Source of the DNA: Candidatus Moraniibacteriota bacterium
GTDB lineage: Bacteria > Patescibacteriota > Minisyncoccia > Moranbacterales > UBA2206
Length of the DNA: 39,815 bases
Reading direction: 5' to 3'
NCBI GenBank assembly: GCA_013334765.1
Contig: JAAXWW010000001.1
Location: forward strand, 1-39,815
In this document: in pieces, positions 30,012 through 38,080 of the stretch
Layout: every line of letters begins with the position of its first letter
How positions within the stretch are numbered: the first letter of the stretch is position 1
The notes under the pieces: model-generated
What the model saw: only the letters and a program-made list of their open reading frames with translations
Databases searched by the model: none
Told to the model about the DNA's origin: nothing
Program-made: the position numbers and the translations under genes

Positions 30012-31442
30012 ATGCTATCAAAAATAAAAAACTTGTTGGCGCTTATTTTCGAGCCGAAAAACAAGAGCAATGAGGATTTGGCGCGAAGGGAGTTCATTTT
30101 GAACGTGCTTCTTTCTGGGACGATCATTCTTTCTGTCGTGTGTGCCGTTGTTTCCGTTCTTCTCCTGCACATATATTATCAGGAAGCCCATGCGACTCCT
30201 TTTCCTATGCTGATAGGGACCATCATTTTCTTCGCTGCTCTTTATTATTTATCCAAGACTGGCAAGGCTAACATATCCGCGTATTTTTTTATCGGGCTTT
30301 ATTTGCTGTTTTCCGTATATACTTCTTACCGATGGGGCGCTTATGCTCCTCAGGCTCTCTTGATTTTCGCTCTGACCGTGGTTATGTCAGGGATATTGAT
30401 CAGCACGAGGTTTGCTTTTTTCCTGGTCATTTTTTCTTCGATTTGCATCTTCTCACTGTTTGATCTGCAGTCCAATGGAAGCATCAAGGCAGATCTGTAT
30501 TGGATGAACCCGGGAGGAATCAGCCGGGGGGATATAATAGTGTATGTGGCAACCCTTTTCGTTATTGCTGTCGTTTCATGGCTTTCGAATCGCGAGATTG
30601 AAAAATCCCTTCATCGTGCCAGAAAATCCGAGGCTGAACTCAAAAAAGAGCGTGACATGCTGGAAATCCGCGTTGAAGAAAGGACTGAGGAACTTAAGCG
30701 CGAGCAATATGAGAAGATGAGGCAGATGCATAAGTTCGCTGAATTCGGACGCATTTCTTCCGGGCTGTTCCATGACATCACTAATTATCTGACGGCGCTG
30801 TCTCTCAATCTTGAAATGGCCAAGGAGAATGGGAAAAAAGAAGTCGACAAGACGCGCAGCTATTTGGAACAGGCGCTCAAGACTTCTTCGAAGATGGAAA
30901 ATTTTGTTGAGGCCATACAGAAGCAGTTGAAAAATCAGGACAAGCTGGAGCGTTTTTCCCTGATTCAAGAAATCGAACAATCTATCCAAGTTCTCGGATA
31001 CAGGTCGAAATCTCAGAATGTTGAAATAGCTTTCCCTCACAAGGGGGAGTATTTCCTTGTCGGAAACAATTTCAAGTTCAGCCAGATAATAACCAATGTC
31101 ATTTCCAATGCTATCGATTCTTATTCTGGCATAGGAGAAGGCGTGAATAAGCAGGTGCTTATAAATATAGGAAAAGAGAATGAGGCGATCATGATAAGCG
31201 TTCAGGATCGAGGTTGCGGGATTTCGAAGGAGAATATGGAAAATATATTCACTCCTTTCTTCACTACGAAAAACGGAAATGACGGCACTGGAATCGGGCT
31301 TTCGACCATGCTGGAAATTCTCAAGAATGATTTTTCCGGCGAGATCGACGTCAGGAGCGAGGAGGGCAAAGGCACGACAATGAAACTGTATTTCCCGATA
31401 GCGAAAGGACTTGTGCAATCGCACAAGTCCTGGAATAAATAA
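30012..31442 (+). CDS. six-TM sensor histidine kinase
   Basis: A 476-residue membrane kinase. Six helices are visible (about 30-53, 64-82, 89-107, 113-131, 133-150, 175-192), with no large external domain, as in kinases that sense small hydrophobic or peptide signals at the membrane. A coiled-coil linker (about 195-240) leads to the dimerisation/H-box GLFHDITNYLTALSLNLE with His254. The catalytic domain has N-box NVISNAID (362-369), G1 DRGCGI (399-404), F-box IFTPFFTTK and G2 GTGIGLS (425-431). Start ATG 30012 is preferred; the longer frame from 29931 would run through the upstream hairpin. The terpene-cyclase-like gene starts 14 bp after its stop, so the two are co-transcribed. Confidence 0.92.
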   Translation: MLSKIKNLLALIFEPKNKSNEDLARREFILNVLLSGTIILSVVCAVVSVLLLHIYYQEAHATPFPMLIGTIIFFAALYYLSKTGKANISAYFFIGLYLLFSVYTSYRWGAYAPQALLIFALTVVMSGILISTRFAFFLVIFSSICIFSLFDLQSNGSIKADLYWMNPGGISRGDIIVYVATLFVIAVVSWLSNREIEKSLHRARKSEAELKKERDMLEIRVEERTEELKREQYEKMRQMHKFAEFGRISSGLFHDITNYLTALSLNLEMAKENGKKEVDKTRSYLEQALKTSSKMENFVEAIQKQLKNQDKLERFSLIQEIEQSIQVLGYRSKSQNVEIAFPHKGEYFLVGNNFKFSQIITNVISNAIDSYSGIGEGVNKQVLINIGKENEAIMISVQDRGCGISKENMENIFTPFFTTKNGNDGTGIGLSTMLEILKNDFSGEIDVRSEEGKGTTMKLYFPIAKGLVQSHKSWNK

Positions 31443-31455
31443 AAAAAATATTCGA

Positions 31456-33426
31456 ATGAAAAGAAAAACAGACTCTGCCATAAGGCGCGGCTTGATTTTT
31501 CTGTCCAGGGAACAGCGCGCGAATGGCAGTTTCTTCAGCTTGACCTCTGAAAAGAAGAATAATCTGGAAAATGGGACACACCACCGGTCGACATTCCCCG
31601 CCAGCTTGATCCTGTCTTGCCTTAGCGGATTGGCTGATTTCAAAGAAGTTGGAATCGTCCGCAAGAAGGCGGCAGGATTTCTGCTTGGACAGAAAAGCGA
31701 TTTCTGGTCTTTTAATTATTGGGAACGCGGTTCTTCGGATGAAAAGGAGGCTCCTTATCCGGATGATCTGGATGACACTTTTTCGGCGCTTTTTGCCATC
31801 CATGGGTATGATCAGAAGATCATAAAAGGCCGCGATATGGGCAAGATAGTCACTTTGCTGACGGCGACCGAGAAAAAGGAAGGCGGTCCTTATGCTACTT
31901 GGCTTGTCCCGAGGAATGCTGATAAGAAGTGGAGAGATATCGATTTGGCCGTTAATAGCAATGTCGCTTCTTTTCTGGCTAGTCAGGATGTGCATCTGGA
32001 TAGCATGGATTCGCTGGTCGAATCAGCTGTCAGGAAAAACGAATTCATTTCGCCATATTATTATTCTCAGCATTCGGTTATTTATTTCATTTCCAGATTC
32101 TATAAAGGGAAATACGTTAAAAAAATAGTAGACGATATTATTTCAAAAAAGCGCAGAGATGGCGGATGGGGGAATGTCCTTGAGACCGCTTTTTGCGTTT
32201 CCGCTCTTTTTAATTTCGGATGCGATTTGGAAATCGTCGAAGCAAGCATCGCATATCTTTTGAAAAATGAAAGCAAATGGAAGAAGGCCTATCCTTTCAT
32301 CATTGAATTAGTGAAAGGCGGAAATAATCACTATTCCGGCGCTCCAGCTCTGACAGCGGCCTTTGTCCTGGAGGCGCTTGGAAAAGCGAGAAGCAGCAGG
32401 ATCAGGAATGATTCTTTCAAGTCAGCTAATAGAAACAGCGAAACGAAAAGGGAAATGATCCATGAGAGGATCATAAGGAAGACGACTGATATTTTTCCGC
32501 AAAGCAAGGGATGTGCCTATAGCGCCCTTTCCAAACAAGCAAAAAAAATGAGCGAATCCTATTATGCTAAGAATATAACCCTTCTTCCTTATGAATTTCA
32601 TAAATCGCTAGACATTGCGATATCTTCTCGCATTGGGTCTTATGCAATTGAAGAATTCGGAGTTGCCAATCTTTTAGGCTGGATCGCTTATTCTGCTTAT
32701 GATGATTTTTATGATGGAGAAGGAAAAGCGTCTGAATTGCCTGCAGCTAATCTTTGCTTGCTTGAGCTGACGGCTATTTTCATGAAACATGCTGCTGGTA
32801 ACAAGGATTTTCTCTCCCTTTTCCATGAGATAATGATTTCGATAGAGGACGCTAATTTGTGGGAAATGGAAAACTGCAGAGCCTCTTTGTCTGGAAACGG
32901 TTTTCATTTGCCAAAAAGGCTTCCGGCCTATTCTGATTATTCGAGGTTGGCTGATCGCTCCATGGGTCATGCGCTTGGTCCGATTGCGATCGCTTCCATG
33001 CTCGGTTTCAAGAAAAGATCATCGGCAATGAACGGAATCGTAGGGATGTTCCGTTGCTATATAATAGCCAAGCAGCTTAATGACGACGCGCATGACTGGG
33101 AAGAGGATATCAGAAACGGGAGCTTGACGCCGGTAGTCTGCATGATTTTGAAGATTTGGCGCAAAAAAAATAAAAACAGAACGGAAATAAATCTCAGCAA
33201 AGACATCAGGACTTTCCAGGAGATTTTTTGGTATCAGGTTATCGGAATTGTTTGTAAGGACATTCTTTCCTATGCGGCTAAGGCCCGGGAACAATTGGGT
33301 CGCCTGGATATGGTGGAAAATAAGGATTTTTTTGATCGTATGATTGAAAAAGAGGAAAATTCGGCAAAAAAGGCAATCGAGGAGCGGAGCAACACTTTGG
33401 ATTTCATCAGATCTTTCGATAGCTGA
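31456..33426 (+). CDS. fusion of terpene-cyclase-like toroid (DxDD) and class I isoprenoid synthase domain (DDxxD)
   Basis: A 656-residue two-domain protein. Residues about 5-320 form an alpha/alpha toroid of the squalene-hopene cyclase/prenyltransferase type, with repeats such as AIRRGLIFLSREQ and the QW-like KKRRDGGWGNVLETAFCVSAL. It carries the class II cyclase motif DLDDT (104-108), a DxDD with acid Asp106. Residues about 365-600 form an all-helical class I isoprenoid synthase-like domain with DDFYD (416-420, DDxxD) and a second Asp-rich site AKQLNDDAHDWEED (538-551), like the QxxDDxxD of polyprenyl synthases and ComQ. Class II plus class I order mimics bifunctional diterpene synthases, but the toroid is short for one. 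It may instead prenylate a substrate. ATG 31456 is chosen over 31411, which overlaps the kinase gene. Confidence 0.75.
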   Translation: MKRKTDSAIRRGLIFLSREQRANGSFFSLTSEKKNNLENGTHHRSTFPASLILSCLSGLADFKEVGIVRKKAAGFLLGQKSDFWSFNYWERGSSDEKEAPYPDDLDDTFSALFAIHGYDQKIIKGRDMGKIVTLLTATEKKEGGPYATWLVPRNADKKWRDIDLAVNSNVASFLASQDVHLDSMDSLVESAVRKNEFISPYYYSQHSVIYFISRFYKGKYVKKIVDDIISKKRRDGGWGNVLETAFCVSALFNFGCDLEIVEASIAYLLKNESKWKKAYPFIIELVKGGNNHYSGAPALTAAFVLEALGKARSSRIRNDSFKSANRNSETKREMIHERIIRKTTDIFPQSKGCAYSALSKQAKKMSESYYAKNITLLPYEFHKSLDIAISSRIGSYAIEEFGVANLLGWIAYSAYDDFYDGEGKASELPAANLCLLELTAIFMKHAAGNKDFLSLFHEIMISIEDANLWEMENCRASLSGNGFHLPKRLPAYSDYSRLADRSMGHALGPIAIASMLGFKKRSSAMNGIVGMFRCYIIAKQLNDDAHDWEEDIRNGSLTPVVCMILKIWRKKNKNRTEINLSKDIRTFQEIFWYQVIGIVCKDILSYAAKAREQLGRLDMVENKDFFDRMIEKEENSAKKAIEERSNTLDFIRSFDS

Positions 33427-33447
33427 CGCGCGTTGAAAATCTGGCAT

Positions 33448-33477
33448 AAAAAACCGGAACTTCATCTCCGGTTTTTT
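33448..33477 (+). terminator. terminator of the signalling/terpenoid operon
   Basis: AAAAAACCGGA (33448-33458)/TCCGGTTTTTT (33467-33477) with an 8-nt loop. Symmetrical, so it can work on both strands. Confidence 0.9.
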
Positions 33478-33598
33478 GTTTTTTGGCTTAGGCATAGTAT
33501 TTTTGGATGATTTTAGAAAATAATCCCTTATTTAGGCTTTAGATTGGAATAGCCTGAAATATTAATGGCTTAAATCAGCCAATAATCGGAATATATGC

Positions 33599-33627
33599 TT
33601 GACTATTTGCTGTTTATTTGCTAGAAT
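33599..33627 (+). promoter_or_regulatory. promoter of the 3D-domain gene
   Basis: -35 TTGACT (33599-33604), 17-nt spacer, -10 TAGAAT (33622-33627). The 120 bp between the operon terminator and this promoter holds nothing recognisable. Confidence 0.75.
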
Positions 33628-33631
33628 GGTC

Positions 33632-33753
33632 AGTTGATTAGTGAGGAAGCGCCTCCGTCAACGATTAACAGCTAAGTCCCGCTTGCAGAAGAGGAATTAT
33701 CAGTGGCTTCCATTTTCGGCTCAAAACCGGCATGAAAGCTCATTGACGGGAAG
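33632..33753 (+). other. 120-nt leader with nested hairpin
   Basis: The leader of the 3D-domain gene begins with GTTGA...TCAAC enclosing GAGG-aagcg-CCTC (33632-33662) and ends GACGGGAAG before the ATG. Cell-wall hydrolase genes of this sort are often riboswitch-controlled (c-di-AMP or c-di-GMP), but I see no match to those consensus sequences. Confidence 0.4.
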
Positions 33754-34317
33754 ATGAATTTGCGAATGCGTATCATTAGCACGGGATCCGCTCTTATGAC
33801 ACTGGTTGCCATCCTGATCGTTTCAAGCATGGTGGCAGTAAAAGAAGCTGCGGCTAAGGAGTCTAATGAAATAAAAATAAAGTTCGAAGCCGAGAATGAC
33901 AGGATAATGCTTTCGGAGTCCGAAGATAGTAATTCCTTGCCTTTGTCTGCGGACGAGGGTCAGGAAGGTGACTCAGTGGAAGATGAACATTCCCAGAAAA
34001 ACAACAAGACAGAGCACAGCAATATTCCTAGCGGTCGATTCGTCATCAATGTTTCCGCATATACGGCTGCTGCTGATGAATGTGGAAAAAGTGACGGAAT
34101 AACTGCTTCAGGAGCTCGCGTGAAGGAGAACGAGACTATCGCATGCCCTAGGCAGTTCCCTTTCGGAACCAAATTGTTTATCGAAGGTTTCGGAACATAT
34201 ATCTGTCAGGATCGCGGAGGTGCGATCAAGGGAAACAAGGTTGACATGTATATGAAAACGAAAGCTCAGGCTTTCGCTTTCGGAAGACGCAATCTGTTGG
34301 CCCATGTAGTCGAATAG
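33754..34317 (+). CDS. 3D-domain (RlpA/MltA-like) cell-wall protein
   Basis: A 187-residue exported protein. Residues 1-35 form a signal peptide or anchor (IISTGSALMTLVAILIVSSMVAV, ending AAAKES). About 36-92 is an acidic, Ser-rich linker. The C-terminal 3D domain (about 98-187; double-psi beta-barrel, PF06725) has SAYTAAADECGKSDGITASGARV, CPRQFPFGTKLFIEGFGTYICQDRGGAIKGNKVDMY, with Asp153 and Asp164 as expected catalytic-type Asp residues. Family members are lytic transglycosylase-like or bind peptidoglycan. Starts at ATG 33754 or ATG 33766 (MRIISTG). Own promoter and terminator. Confidence 0.88.
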   Translation: MNLRMRIISTGSALMTLVAILIVSSMVAVKEAAAKESNEIKIKFEAENDRIMLSESEDSNSLPLSADEGQEGDSVEDEHSQKNNKTEHSNIPSGRFVINVSAYTAAADECGKSDGITASGARVKENETIACPRQFPFGTKLFIEGFGTYICQDRGGAIKGNKVDMYMKTKAQAFAFGRRNLLAHVVE

Positions 34318-34330
34318 TCAGATATTTCGA

Positions 34331-34358
34331 TCAAAAAGCGCTCCAGGGCGCTTTTTGA
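34331..34358. terminator. rho-independent terminator
   Basis: TCAAAAAGCGC (34331-34341)/GCGCTTTTTGA (34348-34358), 6-nt loop; symmetrical. Confidence 0.88.
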
Positions 34359-34444
34359 TTGCTTTTGGAAATTGACTTTGCTTTCCTGGTCTGATAGGAT
34401 TGATACATTGAAAAGCGTTTCAGAAGGTGTTTCCCGCCAAAAAC

Positions 34445-34515
34445 GGTCCGGTGGCCGAGTGGTTAGGCAAGGGTCTGCAAAACCCTGTACGACGGTTCAA
34501 TTCCGTCCCGGACCT
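34445..34515 (+). tRNA. tRNA-Cys(GCA)
   Basis: Acceptor GGTCCGG/CCGGACC. Anticodon stem AGGGT/ACCCT with loop CTGCAAA gives anticodon GCA. The discriminator T73 is the identity base of tRNA-Cys. Confidence 0.95.
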
Positions 34516-34531
34516 CATCTTGCACAAATTT

Positions 34532-34615
34532 GCCGCGGTGGTGGAATTGGTAGACACAAGGGACTTAAAATCCCTCGACCGCAAGGTCATGCGAGTTCGA
34601 TTCTCGCCCGCGGTA
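34532..34615 (+). tRNA. tRNA-Leu(TAA)
   Basis: Acceptor GCCGCGG/CCGCGGT (G1:U72). Anticodon stem AGGGA/TCCCT with loop CTTAAAA gives anticodon TAA. Long variable arm GACCGCAAGGTC. Discriminator A. No intron, though this tRNA is the usual host of group I introns in other bacteria. Confidence 0.95.
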
Positions 34616-34634
34616 CGAGGTTTGCATGCGAAAA

Positions 34635-34656
34635 ACAGCCCGAAGGCTGTCTTTTT
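34635..34656 (+). terminator. terminator of the tRNA-Cys/Leu pair
   Basis: ACAGCC-cgaa-GGCTGT (34635-34650) followed by CTTTTT. It ends where the convergent glycosylase gene stops (34655). Confidence 0.8.
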
Positions 34657-35239
34657 ATTTCCCGTTTTCTATTTTTTCCAGTATCTTGGGTATTCTCCTG
34701 AAATCCTTGATGAGCGTTTCCCGCATGCTGCCGTTATAAAGGGCGGCGGCGGGGTGATAAAGGGCATAGAAGACGCGCTTGCCGATATTCGGAAGCTCTT
34801 TCCTGAAGGCCTTGCCGTGCGTTTCGGAAATCTTCATGTTTGGGAAAAATCTTCCAAGCGAATGGCGTCCAAGAGTGACGATTATTTCAGGGTCGATTAT
34901 TTCGATCTGCTGTTCGAGCCACGGCCAGCAAGTCTCGATTTCTTCTGGGGTTGGGTCGCGATTTTCCGGCGGGCGGCATTTGATGACGTTGGCGATATAG
35001 ATGTCTTCTCGTTTCAGTTTGACGGTTCCAAGCATTTCGTCTAGGAATTTTCCAGCGGCTCCGACGAAAGGCCGTCCGGTCTCATCTTCTTTTTTCCCCG
35101 GAGCTTCCCCGATAAGCATGATTTTGGCTTCCGGATTTCCTTCTCCAGGAACGACTCTCAAGCAGCTTGAGCGAAGGGCGCAATTGGAGCACATGCTCAT
35201 GAGCGCGTCGAGCTGATCTAACTGTTCTTTCTTTGTCAT
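34655..35239 (-). CDS. family 4 uracil-DNA glycosylase (Fe-S)
   Basis: A 194-residue UDG of family 4, removing uracil from DNA. Four cysteines for the [4Fe-4S] cluster are Cys17, Cys20 (CSNC), Cys88 (KCRPP) and Cys104. The active-site motif GEAPGKKEDETGRPFVG (44-60), helix AAGKFLDEML and the second motif YHPAAALYN near the end are all typical. Length fits (about 190-220). It is the first gene of a four-gene minus-strand set with gaps of 4 to about 110 bp. Start ATG 35239. Confidence 0.93.
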   Translation of the reverse strand: MTKKEQLDQLDALMSMCSNCALRSSCLRVVPGEGNPEAKIMLIGEAPGKKEDETGRPFVGAAGKFLDEMLGTVKLKREDIYIANVIKCRPPENRDPTPEEIETCWPWLEQQIEIIDPEIIVTLGRHSLGRFFPNMKISETHGKAFRKELPNIGKRVFYALYHPAAALYNGSMRETLIKDFRRIPKILEKIENGK

Positions 35240-35243
35240 AGGG

Positions 35244-35750
35244 TTATTTCAGGCTATTGAGCCGCACTAGTTTGAATAGATCATTTTTTGTGTTCCAGAT
35301 GGCGAATGTCGGCGGATAGTGTTGGTTGGCGACATTCCCCGGATTCAATACCTTGCAATTTCCTATCATTTCTTCCCAAGGTTTATGGGTATGTCCATGA
35401 AAAACGAAATCGTATTTCCCAGTTTCGGCAAGTTCTCTCGCGGCTTCTGGAAAATGAACGAAGGCGACTCTTTTTCCATCGAATTCTTCTTCTCCGAAAC
35501 TTTCTAAAACTTTCGTTTTTCCGTATGCGTGATTCTTGAAGAGCTCTTCCGGGAAATGTCTTTGGTCGGCGTTTCCGAGCGCGAAGAATATCTCTCCTGA
35601 AAAGTTCTCGTTGAGATGGCCAAGCGTTTCAACTGTCATCAGGTCTCCGCAGCAGATCATCTTTCCTATTTTTTCTTTACGACAATAGTCCAATACTTTT
35701 TCAAGATTAGGGATATTGTCGTGGATGTCCGAGATTATGGCGATATGCAT
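35244..35750 (-). CDS. YfcE/MJ0936-type metallophosphoesterase
   Basis: A 168-residue calcineurin-like phosphodiesterase. Metal-binding motifs are SDIHDN (7-12; D-x-H), CGDLM (GD), LGNAD (GN-x-D), a lone His in FVHFP and GHTHKP (GHxH). Length matches the YfcE family, which hydrolyses phosphodiesters in vitro; the natural substrate is not known. The next gene, a DNA AP endonuclease, is 4 bp upstream, so the set is translationally linked. The product ends KLVRLNSLK. Confidence 0.92.
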   Translation of the reverse strand: MHIAIISDIHDNIPNLEKVLDYCRKEKIGKMICCGDLMTVETLGHLNENFSGEIFFALGNADQRHFPEELFKNHAYGKTKVLESFGEEEFDGKRVAFVHFPEAARELAETGKYDFVFHGHTHKPWEEMIGNCKVLNPGNVANQHYPPTFAIWNTKNDLFKLVRLNSLK

Positions 35751-35754
35751 GGGT

Positions 35755-36582
35755 TTATTTCTTATGGCGGATTCCTTTCAAAAGGGCGATATCTTCTTTG
35801 ACCGCGTCATGTTCGGTTTCCAGGATCATGGAAATATCATGTTCTTTGGCGAACGCTATTATTTTTTCAAAAGCTCCAAGGCCGATTTCGCCTTTCCCGA
35901 TATGTTCGTGGCGGTCTTTTTTCGAAGCGAACGCGGTTTTGGAATCATTGGCATGAATGAGTTTTATTTTTTCCAGGCCGATTTCTTCGCCTATTTTCCC
36001 CAGTGTATTTTCAGTATCGCGCCAATCGTATCCCGAGGCGAACGAATGCTGCGTGTCAAGGCATGTTCCTGTCAGCTTCGGGTGAGCGACGCCTTTCAGG
36101 ATGCGACTTATTTCCAAAAAATTATCGCCGATTATTTTCCCGGCACCGGCGCTGTTTTCGATGAGAAGCTCAGCGCTTCCGGCATATCCGTCGAGGGATT
36201 TTCTGAACATCTCGATGGTCTTTTCTATGGCGGCGTCCTTTTCCATTTCTCCGGCTGATCCGAGATGGGTCATGACATATCTGGCGCCGAGAAGGGATGC
36301 GCGCTCCAGTTCTTCGCGGATGACTTTTGCTGAACCATAGCGGATGCGGTTGTTTTCGGAGGCCAGGTTTATATAATAGGGGGTGTGAACGACAGTAAGT
36401 CTGATTTTATATTCGGATATGTTGCGCTGAAAGGATTCTAAAAGGCCGTCAGTGATTTCAGGCGCATTCCCGCCGCGAGGCGAGCGGGTGAATATCTGCA
36501 TCGCTTCAGCCCCAAGCGAAGACGCGCGTTCAGGCGCCTTGTCTATTCCTCCAGCAATTGAAACGTGGCAGCCGATCAGCAT
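35755..36582 (-). CDS. nfo: endonuclease IV (AP endonuclease)
   Basis: A 275-residue TIM-barrel AP endonuclease IV that nicks DNA 5' of abasic sites. It starts LIGCHVSIAGGIDKAPERA and has the usual zinc ligands: His in VHTPYYINLAS, His in MTHLGSAG, Glu in LIENSAGAGK, His in CLDTQHSFASGYD, and ILETEHD near the end. Pairs naturally with the uracil-DNA glycosylase two genes downstream for base-excision repair. Length is typical (about 280). A 112-bp gap separates it from the nrnA-like gene. Confidence 0.95.
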   Translation of the reverse strand: MLIGCHVSIAGGIDKAPERASSLGAEAMQIFTRSPRGGNAPEITDGLLESFQRNISEYKIRLTVVHTPYYINLASENNRIRYGSAKVIREELERASLLGARYVMTHLGSAGEMEKDAAIEKTIEMFRKSLDGYAGSAELLIENSAGAGKIIGDNFLEISRILKGVAHPKLTGTCLDTQHSFASGYDWRDTENTLGKIGEEIGLEKIKLIHANDSKTAFASKKDRHEHIGKGEIGLGAFEKIIAFAKEHDISMILETEHDAVKEDIALLKGIRHKK

Positions 36583-36694
36583 AGCATTTAAAGTTTCTTA
36601 TTATATGTTTGCGTATGCCATCCTTTGCCTAAAAGGCGCAAAAAACATGACGCGCGACATATACAAAATACCATATTTCGATGGCAAAATACAG

Positions 36695-37681
36695 CTATTC
36701 TATTCTCCAGCCGTCTTCTGTTTCGACTATCTTTCCTTTGATTTCGAATCCTGAAGCAAGCTTGTGCCCGCCGCCTCCGAATTGGGCGGCTATCTTGGAA
36801 ACATCCATGTCTTTGTATTTCTCGCTCCGGAGGCTTCCTTTTATGATGCCGTTATCGCGTTCGGAAAGGATGAGAGCGAATTTCGTTCCAGGAACGGTAT
36901 TCAGGATGCTCGCGACCTGAGCGATATCTTCAGAAGTCGCTTCGCATTCCTCAAGGTCGTTTTTGGTGAGAGCGGAAACTATCATTCCGTTTTTGGGGTT
37001 TATTTTGGCCTTGTCAAAAGCCCTTCCCCAAAGCTTGAGAGTGGATATCTTCTTATTGCTGAAAGAAGTTTCGACTATTTTCGATATTTGCGCGCCTTCT
37101 TTCATCAGGCTTGAAACTGCGTCGAGAACCTCAGGCGTAGTGTTGGAATGCTGGAGCATGCCTGTGTCGGAAAGGATCCCAAGCATGAGAGCCGTCGCGC
37201 CTTTCCTGCTGATTTTGACCTCGCTGAATCGGAACAAGTCATATATGATCTGACAGACAGAGGAATACGCGGGATCTATTATGTTTATGTCTCCGCGGAT
37301 GCTGATGTCAGGATGGTGGTCGATAAGGGCCGTTATCTGATCCGGTCCCAAAGAAGGAATCAGTTTTTCGAAACCTCTTTCAACGCTATCGGTTGCGATC
37401 AGGAGCTTGTATTTGCCGATTTCGAGCTGATCCGGATGGATGAATTCTTCTTGGAAAAGAGGCAGGAAGAAAGAAGGGAACTGGTCGAAGCAGCAGATGT
37501 CGGAGCGTCCGCCCAGAGCCTGGATATATTCCTTGAGCGCGACAACCGATCCTACGGTGTCGCCGTCCGGAGACGAGTGCGCGAAAAGAAGGATTCTTTC
37601 GGAACCTTTTATGGCATAGTTGAGAGTATGGAAATCTTTGGCGAATTTGTGCATCTGGTTGGGTCTAGCCGGCTTTATCAA
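36695..37681 (-). CDS. nrnA: DHH/DHHA1 phosphoesterase, NrnA-like
   Basis: A protein of 319-328 residues with the DHH-DHHA1 layout of NrnA (oligoribonuclease / pAp phosphatase). Motifs are AHSSPDGDTVGS (motif I), IATDS (motif II), IDHHPD (DHH motif), GILSDTGMLQHSNT and, at the C-terminus, AAQFGGGGHKLASG (DHHA1). It degrades short RNA to mononucleotides. The start is unclear: TTG 37681 gives the longest frame, while ATG 37654 (MHKFAKDFHTLNY) fits family N-termini better. It follows rbfA and infB on the same strand, a common arrangement. Confidence 0.88.
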   Translation of the reverse strand: MIKPARPNQMHKFAKDFHTLNYAIKGSERILLFAHSSPDGDTVGSVVALKEYIQALGGRSDICCFDQFPSFFLPLFQEEFIHPDQLEIGKYKLLIATDSVERGFEKLIPSLGPDQITALIDHHPDISIRGDINIIDPAYSSVCQIIYDLFRFSEVKISRKGATALMLGILSDTGMLQHSNTTPEVLDAVSSLMKEGAQISKIVETSFSNKKISTLKLWGRAFDKAKINPKNGMIVSALTKNDLEECEATSEDIAQVASILNTVPGTKFALILSERDNGIIKGSLRSEKYKDMDVSKIAAQFGGGGHKLASGFEIKGKIVETEDGWRIE

Positions 37682-37739
37682 AAAAAGCGACCGGGATATG
37701 GCCGCACCGAACGATCTTATAGCTGCCCTTGCCGGGCCT

Positions 37740-38069
37740 TTATAATTCCTTTAGGATATCTTCCACTTTCTGCGCTTCTGACTCGGTCGAGTCGATGAGG
37801 AAAGTGACGCGGGGAATCGGCTTCATATTCAGTTTTTTGTTGAGATTCCCCTGGATGCGGTAGATTTCATTCTGGAGGGCTTTTTTCGCGTATCCCGTCT
37901 CTTTTTCCGGGAAAATACTAACGAATACACGAGTATAGCGAAGATCAGGACTCGTGTCAACCTTGGAAATCGTGATGAAAACACCCGATTTCATATTGAG
38001 TTCCCGGGAGATGATTTCTCCCAGATGATTTTTTATAAGTTCGTTTATCTTTTCAACTCTAAGAGACAT
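37740..38069 (-). CDS. rbfA: ribosome-binding factor A
   Basis: A 109-residue RbfA, needed for 16S rRNA 5'-end maturation and 30S assembly. It starts SLRVEKINELIKNHLGEIISREL and has the KH-like pattern VDTSPDLRYTRVFVSIFP and RIQGNLNKKLNMKPIPRVTFLID. Length typical (about 110-130). It lies 11 bp downstream of infB, as in most bacteria. Confidence 0.94.
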   Translation of the reverse strand: MSLRVEKINELIKNHLGEIISRELNMKSGVFITISKVDTSPDLRYTRVFVSIFPEKETGYAKKALQNEIYRIQGNLNKKLNMKPIPRVTFLIDSTESEAQKVEDILKEL

Positions 38070-38080
38070 GTGGCGTTTTG

